Counted from the stretch's first letter, positions 18,772-31,230 are shown. The stretch: DNA of 64,000 nt from Angiostrongylus vasorum (GCA_018806985.1 JADANN010000202.1:1426001-1490000), one strand, 5' to 3'. A program made the numbers and translations. Notes: generated by a model not told the origin, from the letters alone.

Positions 18772-19305
18772 CCGTTTATCCCACCCTTCACCTCAAATGA
18801 TGTACGCGCAGCTATAAAAAGCTGTTTAAGAAGGGCCGGTCTAGAGAATTCGGTAACGATAACTGAAATACCACCGAGTACTCTTAGGCGCCAGCTAGTT
18901 CGTAACCGCCTATGTGACCGTCTATGTGCAACGCAAAATTGCATACTTTGCCCTAATGGTAGAGACGGTGATTGCATGAGCTCGGGTATAGTTTATCTGA
19001 TCTCCTGTAAGGCTTGTGGAGACGAATGCATTGGCGAAACGGGTAGACCACTCTGTGTCCGCATAAAAGAACACCTAGTCGGCAAACGTAAACCAAATAC
19101 CCCACTAGGCACGCATAGGATCCGGAGACATAACGGGGAAGACTTTGAAGTACGGGTCACGATCGTCGCACAGGAATCGAGAACACAAGCGCGCAAAACT
19201 CTCAAAGCGTTCTGGATTAATTCCAGAAATCCGAAAACGAACCGCAGGGAAGAATGCCTCATTATCACGCGTGATATTGGGCAGTATATAAGGCTGTTAT
19301 TTTGA
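18772..19305 (+). CDS. PLE GIY-YIG endonuclease domain (5'-truncated)
   Basis: Encodes the C-terminal part of a Penelope-like polyprotein: a basic segment, a Cys-containing segment (CATQNCILCPNGRDGDC), then the GIY-YIG nuclease core (IVYLISCKACGDECIGETGR, downstream Arg in LCVRIKEHL) to the stop at 19303-19305. The usual YIG reads CIG, so one core Tyr is replaced by Cys. The frame is uninterrupted, but the reverse transcriptase is missing, so this copy cannot move by itself. Confidence 0.85.
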   Translation, partial: PFIPPFTSNDVRAAIKSCLRRAGLENSVTITEIPPSTLRRQLVRNRLCDRLCATQNCILCPNGRDGDCMSSGIVYLISCKACGDECIGETGRPLCVRIKEHLVGKRKPNTPLGTHRIRRHNGEDFEVRVTIVAQESRTQARKTLKAFWINSRNPKTNRREECLIITRDIGQYIRLLF

Positions 19306-19497
19306 TGGGAGGAGCATATTACGCTTCCATGTGAATTCTGTGCGGTTGGTCTCCACGCGACATACACATTGGAAGCCTCATAGAAAGCGGTGAGTGTGCA
19401 AAGCTGTGTTCAATGTGATTGAAATCTTGGATTAGCGTTTTCTCTGTTTGGTTATGGAGGTGTTTGGCCGAATAGATTGCTGTCAACTTGACCTTTC

Positions 19498-19539
19498 CAG
19501 GCTCTGAGGAAGGCGAAATCCACCTGAACGTCAGCTTGT
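19498..19539 (+). ncRNA. Hammerhead-like motif, PLE right arm
   Basis: Plus strand: helix I CAGGCT/AGCTTG intact and core CTGAGGA acceptable. Helix II and the GAAA are mutated (CCACCTGAACGTC). Confidence 0.5.
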
Positions 19540-19610
19540 TCGTGAATAAAGAATAAAAATAACACCTCGTGTTTGCTCAACAAGAATACGAAGAACTTTT
19601 TTTAATTTGA

Positions 19611-20280
19611 ATAAAACCCATTAAAATCTAAACATTCCTATGAAAAAAGCATGATGTTCCCACATAGTACCATGGGTTCTGAATTCATAGAAGCGACACT
19701 TTCTCGGAGGCATTTCAACATCCGCTCTGTTTTCTGGGGCTTTTTTCGCTAGCACTTGTTAAAACTTTTGAAAACTGCTGTTCTCTTGGTGAGGGGACCG
19801 GCGAATAGCAAGACGCGGCATATCCTTGACCGCCTGTTCGTTTGACTTCTGGTACAATGAGTGATCGATCGTTACCATTTGAGGTAATTTAGGCCTTTCT
19901 ATTGGCATATACTTAACGGAACTAATGTCCGACTTCAACTTTGAATCAATACATCACGTCTAGCATTGCGAATGCTATTTTTTGTCCTTTTCCTCGTCAC
20001 ATAGACCGCATATGATCAATTAAATGTGACCAAAAGCAAAGAAACCAGAAGCATTTCACCAGATTTTTTTTTGAAATCGTTTAGTGGATTACTTGCTGTA
20101 ACCATGAAACCAGCATAAAGATGGTGACAATAGAACATAAAGAATACAGAGCTTGATATTGATCAATCCCGGAGATGCTCTATGCATTCGTCTCTACTGA
20201 GCATCATAGACTCAGTTAAATTCACATCTATTCTATACAGTGACTATAGGCGATCGGCCTAAGTTAGTGTTCTTATTCCA
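19611..20280. other. Intergenic, nothing recognised
   Basis: No open frame with splice support and no repeat family that I could place. Confidence 0.4.
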
Positions 20281-20282
20281 TC

Positions 20283-20370
20283 TGAAAAGTTTGACACCAA
20301 TTTGCAGACCCAGGATAGATGGAAAGCTTGGCTTTGATAGAATGTGGGATCGAACCTACGACTATGTGTG
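20283..20370 (-). repeat. SINE S1 fragment
   Basis: Minus-strand S1 middle: GACACCAATTTGCAGACCCA, GATGGAAAGCTTGG, B-box complement GGGATCGAACCTA. Confidence 0.6.
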
Positions 20371-20385
20371 TGAGTAAGCGTAGGT

Positions 20386-20468
20386 GTATGTGTGTGTGCG
20401 TCTGTATGTCTGTGTGTTTGTTTGTCTGTTTGTTTGTTTGTTTGTTTGTTTGTTTGTCTGTTTGCTTG
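20386..20468. repeat. TG/TTTG simple repeat
   Basis: TG-rich tract grading into (TTTG)n around 20414-20468. It produces spurious Cys/Val and Lys/Gln open frames on both strands. Confidence 0.95.
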
Positions 20469-22047
20469 TTACAAGAAACCTCCAACCGCTCAAAGTACTA
20501 TTTAAGAACATCAAAATTAGAGCGATTTCTTACCTAAAAATAGACGACATGGTTCAGCTCACGTAGAACGTCGATATGGACGATTTCGCAGAATTGTTTT
20601 TTCATTGACACGGCGCAATGGATTCCATTTCTTCAACCCTGTAGAAAAAGAAAAAAACTAGTTGAAGGACATCAGTGATAAAACAACGAGTCTTTCTGAG
20701 TGGCCAATCGCAATGGGGATCAGATTGAGGCCAATATGGCTCCTTACTTAGACGTGAATAAAGACTTGAAAGAAAAAATATGATAAGAAAAAGGTAACCA
20801 AAGCGATGACAAATTTTAGGAACCAAAAAAACCAAAAAAGGCATACTAAGACAATGTGCGTGAAAGGAAAAGAAGCACTACAATAGTAAAATAAAACTGA
20901 TATCGAGACCAGTGAAGTGATATTTGTGAGCATATTAACCGTTTCCAGACGACCAGAAAAAAGTTCCGAATTTAGTTAAAGGCCAAAAACGATCAGTTTC
21001 GAAGCTTTATGATCACTTTAGCGTCCTTTCCAGAAAGGGAAGACTGCTGACTGTTAGACCTTCGTGGACTATTGTGTCTCTATAGGAAATTTAACTGTTC
21101 CTACATAACCTTCCTGATCCATGAAATTTCCGTGTTTACGAGCGAGATGAATTGTAGGGGAACGCGTGCGTGAAACCATAGGGCTGCCACGCAAAATGTA
21201 ACGCTCATGAAGAAGCTATTCAAGTAAAACTAGCGATTTAAGAAAGGGATTAACAAGTTTGTTCTTCATGTACTAAAAAACGCGGTAATTCTTGACATTG
21301 ATGTTTTTTCTCTCAGATCTTCTTTTTCACTTTCATGTTCTACTTCTAATTTTACGAAAACAGTGAATGCAAATTCAGTTTATGGAACGGCATTTCTATC
21401 TACAGCTCCCGGATAATGTAGAATTTAGTGCTTTGTATAGACGAACTAATTCTCCACCCAGGATCCCTGGCGCTCCCCAAGTCGCAGTTAATCTAAGCTT
21501 AATAAACTAAATGATGATGATTCACCGTTTTTTTTTAACACGAGGTTGGTATTACAGAATTTACTACCACACAAAAGCTGATTTTTTTGGCGGTTTTGCC
21601 TTCTTCAGAGCATAGAAAGGTCAAACTGACATGACATGCAATCTACTCAGCTAAGCACTTTCATAATCTAAGCGGAAAAGACTTCACACACAAATTCACA
21701 TTCGCATAATAAACAGCTTCTTTTAAAAGCTCATGTTTTATACGTTGTAAGTATTCAGTTAATTGGTGGAGAGAAGAAACCGCACAGAGTGATACGTGGA
21801 CGAGGAATTTGCCAGGGTCAGGTCGTAGAATCAGCCTGAGCTATAGTACGAGGTCAGGCGTGATCACAAGACACTCCTCCTTGCGGTTCAATTTTTGGAT
21901 CTTTGGAATTAATCCAAAGCGCTCCAAGATTTTTTTCGCACTGACGTTTTGGATTCCTGTGCCAGGATATTGACTTTTAGTTCAAAATCTTCTCCGTTAC
22001 GTTTTTTGAGTCTACGCGCACCTAGTGGAGTGTGTGAATTCAGTTTG

Positions 22048-23305
22048 TAAGGTTGTAACATCTAAAATGTCCGGTTTTATTGTTTTGATCTTTTGTGTGG
22101 TTTTTTTTAATAAAAAGTTTGTTCTTTATGTAGGTTTAATAAACATTTTCGAAGCATAAAGTCTGTTCCTTCCGTATTGGTTCTTCTCAAAATTTGTTAT
22201 TCCAACATTTTTATAGGTTTTAACTTTAGTATGAATCAACGTGATACCCATCGTTTTTTGTGCCGGTGGAAGAGTGGACATAATGCTGCGGCATGAGCTC
22301 GAAATATCATCAAGTTTGAGGCTAAGGTAGTGTTGGTGAATCAACAGTGGTCTCGGAAATTCGGATCCGGTAATTTCGACCTCGAAGATAAGGAAGGCCG
22401 CGGCCGTCCCAGTGACTTTGACAACGAAGAATAGAAGGTACTAATGGAAGCAAACAGGCGAACAACTGTTCTAGAGCTTGCAGAACAGAACAGCTTGGCC
22501 TAAGCACAGGAACAATTTACACTCACATTAACCGCATAGGAAAGACAAAAAAAAACTCGTCAAGTGGGAGCCGCACGATTTAAACGATAATCAAAAAAGA
22601 AAAATCGCCGTGTCGTCTGCCCTTATTCTGCGCAACAAGTACGACTTGTCACATGCGACGAGAAGTGGATTTTGTACGACAACCGGCGACGTTCAGGTCA
22701 GTGGTCGGATGCTATCAGGCTCCACAGCACTTCCCAAAGCCGAAATTGCAGCAAAAAAAAAGCTTATGTTGAATACTTGGTGGTCTAAAGCCGGGTTGAT
22801 TAACCACAGCTTTTTGAATTCCGGCGAAACGATTGCGTCAGAGAAGTATTGCCAAGAAATCGACGAAATGCACCGTAAAGTCCAAAGACAACAAGGACCG
22901 GCACTAGTCAACAGAAAAGGACCAATCCTTCTCCACGACAGCGTCCGGCCTCACGTTGCGGAACCAGCGCTGCAGAATTTGAATGAGTTGGTCCACGAAA
23001 CTTTGTCTCACCCGCCATATACAACACACCTCTCGCCTGCCGACCATCACTTCTTCAAGCACTTTGGCAACTTCCTGCGCGAGAAATGCTTCACCAACCA
23101 CGATGACGCAAAAAAATGCCTTCAACGAATTCATCGCCTCCAGAACTCCAGAATTTTATGCAACTAGAATAAGTAAATTTGTTTCTCGTTGAAAAAATGG
23201 CTAATTCTAATCATTTCTATGCCTATTAATAAAAAATTAGTATGAAAAAGTTATGGTTATTTGAATTTTATGTTCAAATTCAGACATTTCATATGTTACG
23301 ACCTA
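22048..23305 (+). mobile_element. Mariner-family DNA transposon, defective
   Basis: About 1.26 kb. Imperfect terminal inverted repeats: AGGTTGTAACATCTAAAATG at the left, matching the complement of CATTTCATATGTTACGACCT at the right. TA dinucleotides lie at both borders. Length and inverted ends fit mariner. Inserted into the PLE nuclease sequence. Confidence 0.88.
22262..23167 (+). pseudogene. Mariner transposase pseudogene
   Basis: Pieces of a mariner transposase in shifting frames: helix-turn-helix end (QQWSRKFGSGNFDLEDKEGR), then TCDEKWILYDN with the first catalytic Asp (about 22645-22672, in another frame), then a continuous frame 22737-23167 with LNTWWSKAGLI, LLHDSVRPHVA (second Asp) and LSPADHHFF (third Asp). 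The D,D34D residues are recognisable, but frameshifts and a stop after the HTH make it inactive. The family's HDN reads HDS. Confidence 0.87.
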
Positions 23306-23834
23306 ATAAATTTACCGATCAGGTGCTCTTCTTAACGGAAGCAGAGTGGTCTGCCCGTTTCGCCAATATATTCAACTTTACCTGCTTTACAAGAGATTAG
23401 GTACACCGTAACTGAACTCATGCATTCACCGTCTGTACGTTAGGGCATATTATGCAACTTTTCGTTTTAGATGAACAGTCATCTAGGGGTTATGAACCAG
23501 TTGGCGTCATAGAGTGTCCGGTGGTATTTCTACCACTGTTTCCGAATTCTCTAGGTGGGCCCTTCTTAAGCAACGTTTTATAGCTGCACCTATTTCGTTG
23601 GAAATAAAGGGTAGGATAAACGGGACCTTATTACCGCTAGAGTTATCGCTTGCGGCTTGGGTTTTACTCCACACCTATCGCGACAAGCTACAGTCTATTT
23701 ACCGAGCCAGTTTCAAGGATTTTTCTTTCTGCTCTCTTCCTGTCCTCGCACTGGTGGCCGTTTAAAAATTATTTCTAAAAACGGCTACATTATAAAATAC
23801 TACTGAAAGCCAAGTAGCAAGAACGTAGTGGTTC

Positions 23835-24130
23835 ATTACCTCTCCTCTCGCCGCTCATACTCCAAAAAGAGCTCTAGTTAGGGGCGAAACAGGTAGGCAA
23901 CTCTACGTCCGTTTAAAAGTACACCTAGTCGGTGAATTTAAATTGAAATCAAGCACTGAACTAGGCGCATATGGGACACAAGAACGTAATGGAGAAGATT
24001 TTGAACTGGAATTCACTATCTTCGCACAGGAATCCTAAAAATTAGCGCGAAAAACTCTTGAAGAGTTTTGGATCAATTTCAAAAATCGAAAAATGACCCG
24101 CAAGTAGGATTGTCTTGTGGTCGATTGAAA
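23835..24130 (+). pseudogene. PLE nuclease fragment, plus strand
   Basis: GGGGCGAAACAGGTAGGCAA matches the G-E-T-G-R codons of the PLE nuclease. A frame-broken C-terminal part follows to the conserved Phe-Trp-Ile-Asn-Phe end. It faces the minus-strand PLE at 21538-23800, another inverted pair. Confidence 0.75.
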
Positions 24131-24354
24131 TTTCGGACGAACAAGAAAACCTATTCTCAAAGAAAGACCTTTTTTGGAACGAAGTGCACGTCTCTCCGAC
24201 ACATTACAATCGGTATATTCTCTCATTCGTAAATGATTCACGCAAAAAAGGAGAGGCGGTTCTCTGTTTGGCCAAATGATAAAACACAAAAATTAGGATC
24301 TGTAAGAACGATGTTTTTTGCATTTACATTAATGTTTACCACCCGTCATCACAT

Positions 24355-24510
24355 CTACTGTGCGGATCCCAGTATTTCTTGCATTCGATTCGTTTCTCTC
24401 GCATTCATCGACATTAATAGTCGTCGAACATTTCGCATGTTGTTTCGATTGCTGCTTGAGAATTTTTTTCAACATGATTGTCGTCGAATAGTGACCTAGT
24501 CGATCCTCTT
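24355..24510 (-). repeat. SINE S2 3' fragment
   Basis: Minus-strand S2: GCGGATCCCAGTATTTCTTG, CGATTCGTTTCTCTCGCATT, then complements of the ATTCGACGAC block. Confidence 0.6.
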
Positions 24511-24664
24511 TGCAATCTTGGAGGTAGCCTAGCTAGGGCGTTCCCACCTGGACTGGAGAGAAGCATTGGAGAGAGGGTTCAACTACGGCCTTTGCTTCCA
24601 GATAGACGCATCAGTAACCCCCTGCGATACCACGTTCCATGCCTCGGCTGACCATTAAAAAGCT

Positions 24665-24740
24665 CTCTAAGCTCTAAAGCCCCGGATGGATGGAAGGCTT
24701 GGTGAGCTTCCAACCACTGTGCCAACGCGCCGCTCGGTTA
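24665..24740 (-). repeat. SINE S1 head fragment
   Basis: CCCCGGATGGATGGAAGGCTTGGTGA-type block, then an A-box complement (CCAACCACTGTGCCAACGCGCC, only partly matching). The middle of the head is deleted. Confidence 0.6.
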
Positions 24741-27700
24741 ACCATTAAAGGTGATTATATAGTTCAAGAATCGAGAAAAATTATTTTGTTCCAGGATCCG
24801 CTTTCGCTGTAGAAACCACAAAGTCTTCCAATATATAAAGCAAAATGATAGGTTAAAACCTTTGCTTTTTCTCAACATGTAATAATCTATTCATCACGAT
24901 TATGACACTGAAAATTCCCACTTTAAAATGACACATTCAAGATTACTTTCTAGAATATTGACACAGCATCACAAAAACACATACTTGGGCAGCAATAAAC
25001 CTCATCTAAAAATTAACAAACCAAAGAAGATTAACCATTGATCGTGGTTATGTATACTTGAGAGAACGGCGCATGATTACCAGAAAAACGGGTGTGGCCT
25101 TTTGCCCCTTTGTAAAGAGATAGCACGCTAATCGTATTTCTCTCCTTCGCACCTCCGCTCATTCACATTTTTTTTCGCAATACTAGGTCTGATAAAGAAA
25201 TGAGCTATAAGTACGCAGTCAACTTAAAGGAGTCTTGAATCTTGTCGGTGTCCACATTTCTCAGTTTTCTGCCAATTTGACATCCCTGGCTCAAGAAAAA
25301 GGTAAATCCGCCTCATTTGTGGTCCAATTTGAAAAATGTGCGCATCTTGCATTTTGGAAAGTGTTCTTGTTTTCAGGTGCTCCCATAGCTTGCACGCCAA
25401 CTTCTTTACATGGTTGAAGCGTCAGTCTTCTGGTTCGATACATACCAGGATCTTCATCAAAAGTCTTACCATCGGATAGATTGTCTTCCTAGTTCCTGCT
25501 GTGCTTAACATTCCATGGAAACCAGTCCCCTAACAGCCTCTCGTTCGGTTTTCAGAGAAGGATGTGTGCCAGCTAGTATATCACCGACTTTTACAGGACG
25601 CATTGCCGCAAAAAAAGAGATAAAATTGGATGGCGGCAATAGATCAACATCCGCGCTGTAGAAGAGGGCACAGCCGAACGAGATTCTTCATTCAAGTGGT
25701 GCTCCCTCCATTGAATTCGACTCGACGTGATAACGAACGCGCACATCACGAAGACGACCACATGTGAACAATAAATTCTGATCAATTCGGCTTAGAAAAT
25801 AAAAAAGACGAAGATTTCGAAAAAGCTGGCCGAATAAATATTTCATACCAATCTCGTGTCAGCTCAACAATCCAGGAAGAACCCAAGAAGGTAGTTTAAT
25901 TATTGTTTTATGTGGTCCAATGCGTTAAATCCTACTCAGAACTCCGCTTGTTTAGATGACCCTCCTTCTTACAATGTTGTTCCAGCAGTGTTGTGGAGGG
26001 CTATACTGATGAGTTTGTATACGATAGAGAACCGATAGATTGAGCATTTGTTGGCAAAGAAATGTGGGACTCCTTCTTATGTAACAATGCTGTTCTCTTG
26101 TTTTTTGCACTGATTAGGAAGCAAGCATACTAATAATAATAGCTAAATAGGTACCATCAGATGAGCCTTTCCAACATTCTGACATGGACTGGAGGTCGAT
26201 TCACAGATGTTCAGACCCAATCTACTGTTAACAGGGTTAAATGGCACTTCGCTGACAAGAGAGCATGTTGACCATGACAGGTAAAACTATTCAAACTAGG
26301 CATCCATTCATCTGATATGAGGGTAATAGACGAAGCTGCCAAGGAGGTCAGAGGAGAACGCGTGGACGACCTCCTTCACTAGTTTTATAAAGGAAACTCA
26401 CCCGTTTAGTAGTCAAAGGAACGTTTAAGTGTTCCAATTGTCAAACACTCTCTTTTCTAGTGGATGTTGTAAGTTTGGACGTAACTTGACGACTACCTAT
26501 GCTTTGTACGATTTTCACATTGGCGTATTAGCTCAATTGCTTCTGAAAGCAGAGCACCCCTTTCAAGGCATTCTAGCACAAGGCTTTATTATCACCAAGG
26601 TGAAGATGTTGGATAACCCGATCTTCTTTGCCAATCTTTATCAAGAAGAGCATTTTTCCAAAAGCGAGGTAATGATCTAAACACATCCCAAGTTTAAAAC
26701 AGTTATGAGACTGCGATTTCCAAACAAATGAAGTGATAGTCCGACCTCCGCAAAATTTTTAAGAGAACGACAAAATCGGTTAGGGGAAAAGTTTTATCTC
26801 AAACTATGTAATGTTGTCTATCTCGTGCTGTTCTCCGTTGAGACTCCGAGGTCCAACCTTGAAAGAAAGATCTCTGGAATTATGAATTAATATGAATGGA
26901 TGAGACGTCATGATGAACTCAGGCTATGTTCACCCTGCATACTCCATACCGTGCAGTGGATCCAATGGGAAAATTTCTCAGACAACCTCCTCGATTTAAT
27001 CTCACTTTCGAAGTTGCCACTGAAGAAGTTCTAGAATTTGCGCTCTTTTTTGTGAAATTTGTGCTTATGTTGATAAAATACATCGACATCACCGTCATAG
27101 ATTCGCATCGAGGGTGAAGGCGATGGATACTGCCAAAGATGGAACTGGTTTACATTTTTTTCGAATCCAAAAGTCCGATTCACGTCTTCCACTATTAATG
27201 GGGATCTCACGATCCACCGTATGATCCGAAGAGTAGTTCTTCTCAAGTATAACAAACGATGTTTAATAGGTGGTACCTTTAATCTATTTAGGGTTGCATC
27301 ACTAGCTCTCAATGTAAGATGAAGTTACTAAGTAAATATATTTTAAGTAGTGTCCGTCAGTAGAGGCCTTCTAGATTTAAGAAACCTACCTTATCCATGG
27401 TCATGCCATATGCCATAGCGTCAGAAATCTTTCTGGTTAGAGAAGTGAGGACCATTAATTTTACTAATTTCAGTGACTCCTATGAGAAACATTTCAAACT
27501 CAAACTTATGAAATGTTAATAATTAAAGAAAGCTTGTCGCTCTTTCCAGAGTAGGTGAGGAGCATCCTTCTCGAAGGTGATTTCTAACCATCTTCCACGT
27601 GGTTCGCAGTTTCTTGAGCATGGGCTTTTTATTGAGTCGGTGTGCAGGATACAAGTAGCATATACGCGAACGCACCAACACATGCTTGTAACAATAGCTT

Positions 27701-28460
27701 TCAATGATACTCTATGTGCATAGAGAAGATATGTATCAGAAGCACAAATCCATAGTCATAATCTGCCTTCACTTCTCATCTAGATGATTACAGCATAATA
27801 CTGTCATCAATAGACGAAGGATCTACTCATTATTACATATCATTTGGTTGGTTTGGTGAGATAATTGCAACAACGTGCGCACAGCTGTCGACCTATAAGA
27901 ATTGTAGCCGCAAGGTAGCATACGATCTGTACATTACGATTACCTTCTGGGGGAAACTACTGCGGTCGTGTAGTTAATCCTTGTGAGCGATCCAGTACCG
28001 CTATCTTTAGATTCCACTGTTAACCACGCTTAACCAATATTGAACATCCGGTCCTCAAGCTAAACACAATACCTCCATCTTATCATGTTAGTGACAGGTG
28101 ATGCGAAAGCTAGTTCTCGGTGCCGGTTTATGTTACCTGAATTTCTTCATCGGGAGAATTAACACATAGTCGCTCGGCGATGCCAGGTATTTTTCACCTT
28201 TTTGGGTAATCAAATCCTAACGCAAAGATGATGACTGAGATCCTTTTTACAGTGGAACATGGAAAGGTTAAAAATTTTTGTACCGCCATCCCTTTATAGT
28301 AATGCGGTTGATCTCCAGTTAATCCTGTAGACAGACAAGGAGTTCTCATGTACATATGTATAAACATTTTTTATCCTAAAGTTGACTTTCAAACAATTTT
28401 TTTCGACTACGCAACATTACACTTCCATTTATACTCGGTTTCCCACTCGCATGAATGCAT
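24741..28460. other. Large stretch with no confident gene
   Basis: Contains a PLE terminus-like remnant at 25800-25875 (CTGGCCGAATAAATATTTC...CTCGTGTCAGCTCAACAA) and several open frames (26429-26680 plus, 26926-27117 plus, 27031-27312 minus) that I cannot link to families or bound with good splice sites. An A/AAG|GTAAATCC donor-like site at 25300 could end a small exon. Confidence 0.4.
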
Positions 28461-28462
28461 TA

Positions 28463-29140
28463 GTGAAAGGATAAAGAAAAAAGCGTCATCAAGCATCGTA
28501 AGAGGTGACAAAACGCACATCTAGCATATACATTGACTTGCGGTGACCTATCGATGAGGTAATCAAGTGTTCTTATCCTCCCAAACAACTCTGGGGCCAA
28601 TCAGCTAATTCAGAATAATGGTAAGCTTATCGAGCCCAGGACGAGAGGCCGAAGCAGTGAACGATCCAGCGTGTACTGGAAGGCACCTCTGGCCACTTCG
28701 CTGCAGACGCCCTACACATTCGATTAGTGAAAGTAGTATAAGTCAACATGTAGACGACCAATGGTTTCACGATGAAGCCTACACCATCGACACACGCGAC
28801 TACCTGATTAATCGCTGCATAAACTCCTTGCTTTCTTTTCCGGCTTATAGTTAAAAAAAGGATAAAGCTCTCGGCGTTGATCAATCCCCTGACGGATGCG
28901 CCGTGCAATCGACTTCATTAAGTAGCGCCAGAGGTGACTGAATGCATATCTGGCCCTTACAATGACTCGCGGTGGCCCACCAACGTATCGAGCCAGCGCT
29001 GCTATCTTTCCCAGACACGTCTGGTACTAATTTTCCGACCCAGGAGGGATGGAAGGCTTGGTGACCCATGGGGGGCGGGAGATCGATTCCATGTGTGCGT
29101 CGCAGTGGCGCCTCCAACCACTGCGCCACACGCGCCGGAT
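28463..29140 (-). repeat. SINE S1: tail fragment and one nearly complete copy
   Basis: 28463-28580 is an S1 tail fragment. 28852-29140 is a near-complete minus-strand S1, from the A-rich end (AAAAAAAGGATAAAGCTCTC) through GATGGAAGGCTTGGTGACCC to the head, read on plus as GCCTCCAACCACTGCGCCAC (A-box complement) and GATCGATTCCATG (B-box complement). Confidence 0.88.
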
Positions 29141-29476
29141 TGCAGTACGTTGCCGTAAACTTAAACAATTTCATGGTCCATCTCCGATGTTCGGGCTATG
29201 GAAATCCTTTTACCTTTCATTCTCCTGCAGCCGCAACGCGCAGTGGTAGTCGAGTCGGTATGCTCATTCGGCTGTGAGCTGAGGATCTGTTGCCCTTTCT
29301 CTTTAATGACCTGTTTAATGTATCAACGGTGAAGCATTACCTCCTTCTACCGAATAGCCGTCATTGTTCATTATACTTTAGATATTATGCCGTAATATAA
29401 AGTGTCTGAATGGCATGAAAGTTGTACAAAGTGGGTAACCGATCTAGGCGTCGTTCCACGTAACAATCACATGAAA

Positions 29477-29625
29477 CTAGGCATCAGGAGTTGGGTTAAT
29501 AAAGCCACGACGCTTAATTATCACTATCACAATCGTACAACATAACGCACCGAAAATGACAGTGAAGAAACTGGAAATGATGAAGACAGAGGTGTGCACC
29601 TTACGAAAGCTCTCAGGTGAGTGAA
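29477..29625 (-). CDS. Terminal exon encoding a membrane helix and short tail
   Basis: Acceptor TTTATTCTACAG, then HSPESFRKVHTS, a strong membrane helix (FFTVIFGALCCTIVIVII) and a short basic tail KRRGFINPTPDA to a TAG stop at 29477-29479. Looks like the last exon of a type I or C-terminally anchored protein. A possible upstream exon near 29750-29800 (GDVWLREAAQKLSINITLTA) has an N-glycosylation motif, but its phase does not connect directly. Family unknown. Confidence 0.5.
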
Positions 29626-29639
29626 CTGTAGAATAAAGA

Positions 29640-31230
29640 AACGGCGATGGAGATGGAGATGATATGAGTGGTGCATTGTCTAGTGTTATAATGTCTCAAA
29701 AAATATTAAAACATCGATGGCGGTCAGTGTGATATTGATAGATAGTTTTTGCGCTGCTTCACGTAACCACACATCCCCATGAATTGTTTGTGGCGGAAAT
29801 TTGAAAACTGGTAGTGATGACGATCGGTGGGTTAGCACTTCATCCTTTAGTCTCTGTAGTTCTCATTTTCAGGCTGATGAAATTTAGGATTCCATTGACT
29901 TGAGGTTAAAAAAACACACCGTTTATGCGCCTTTATGTTGCCTCATTGCGCTACAACTGACACTTGAAATATCTGTAAATATCGCCAGGACAAACGTTTA
30001 CTGATGAACGGAAAGCTCACATACAGAATCTGTAAGTAGAAACTCTATAGCCTCGATGTCAGTAGAAAATGTGCTACGAATGTGAATAAAAACAAAGTGT
30101 ACACAGCCATTAATTAAATTTTGATAAAAAAAATCAATATTGACTGCGCCAGAACGCTTGCGGTCACTGAGATCCAAGGAAGTTTTGAAACGAACTAACA
30201 CATCTGAACATAGTTCATTTAGTTCGATGTTTTAATGGATACCAAGGATTAGTTCTAGTCTAAACTATTTTTTGAACACCATTACCTGGTGCAGTAAGAA
30301 GGCCCTAAGCCGAAATTGAGCCCATGACTCCGTTAGATGAATAGAGGAGCGTTAAACGTCAAGATCTTGTGTTCATTGGAATTTGAAGTGGTATTTGTGG
30401 AAAGAAAAGATTGAAATTTGGAGAACTAGAGGTCATTTTACTTGCTGAACCTCTAATGCACAGGCAAAGTGATTTGTCCATTTTCATGCTTAAATTAGCC
30501 AGCTATTCTGCTGTGTTTTGTCGAGAAATATCCTCATTTTCTCTTCTAAAACCTTCCTTTCTATGGCACTATGTCCAGACATCTTGTTTCATTCTTTCAT
30601 ATTACACACCATTTCAACACAGTCAAGGCTACAGTGGATTTTCCACAGCTGCCGTTTGAAAACTTAAGTACTTGAGGTCCTGAGGACTACAAACTTATGG
30701 AGTAGGGTTCGCCGTACCGCGTTATAGGGTACGTACCAGTTCTAACTTGCTGTTTGTATTCCAATAAGAAATAAAAGGATGAAAATCAAAGTTTTCACGA
30801 TCCCCCTGAATATAGTACCGAGTCCAGCTGCGCCCAACAGCGCTCATTCAATCGTTTCGCCACTCCTTATGCGATGTTCGGCGAATAAAACCAAGAAGAA
30901 AGCGTCACGAATTGGTTCCAGAGAATTGGAATTACATCATGAAAGAAGAAGAAAACCTTCCTGTTGCTAGCAAATAGTCAACAGCTATTTATTCAATTAA
31001 TATACAACACTATGGTGGGTGATTTAGTCCTTTAATGTTTAAGGAGGACCAATTTGCCTTCGATCACACATGTATTGAGGTCGATGCATACAGTCATGAA
31101 TGTGTCTGAAGACTTTGTACGTTATTTTACCCGAATCCATGAGGTTTGACAGTTTTTCAAGAACTAGTAACTTGATCATTTTTTCAGTTTCAAAAGAGTA
31201 AAAAAGGAAAATGAGGAAAACGCCAGAAGA
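29640..31230. other. No confident gene; possible upstream exons on the minus strand
   Basis: Minus-strand frames at 29750-29800 and 29998-30201 may be exons of the membrane gene ending at 29477, but splice phases do not prove it. Plus-strand frames at 30411-30659 and 30779-30970 have no recognisable motif. Confidence 0.35.

Larger units (their letters stand above)
18425..19610 (+). mobile_element. Fold-back Penelope-like element with GIY-YIG nuclease
   Basis: Left arm 18425-18755 is the PLE tail inverted. From about 18772 coding sequence runs plus (nuclease), followed by the tail in normal orientation (19310-19610). The arms share CTATTCGGCCAAACACCTCC and the ACCAACCGCACAGAGCTCACATGG-type block. 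A 5'-truncated copy joined to an inverted copy of its own tail. Confidence 0.85.
21538..23800 (-). mobile_element. Penelope-like element interrupted by a mariner
   Basis: Minus-strand PLE remnant. The tail and nuclease 3' part lie at 21538-22047 (terminus ACACGAGGTTGG, decayed hammerhead near 21575-21615). The nuclease and upstream part continue at 23306-23800 (CGTTTCGCCAATATATTC is the complement of the YIGE region). The two blocks abut in an intact PLE, so the mariner inserted later. Several frame breaks; dead copy. Confidence 0.82.

Noticed and set aside
20273..20566. Small Cys/Val-rich or Lys/Gln-rich proteins
   Set aside because: These frames are translations of the TG/TTTG simple repeat on either strand.
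20602..20933. Multi-helix membrane protein on the minus strand
   Set aside because: Hydrophobicity comes from T-rich sequence; there are no well-placed splice sites or homology.
26429..27312. Real gene in the 26.4-27.3 kb frames
   Set aside because: Frames are open on both strands, but no splice sites, start context or recognisable motif could be assigned, so no gene is claimed.
28881..29249. ORFs with LVPDLSGRIAALARYIG-type peptides
   Set aside because: This peptide is a translation of the S1 SINE and recurs at 41, 44, 56 and 63 kb.
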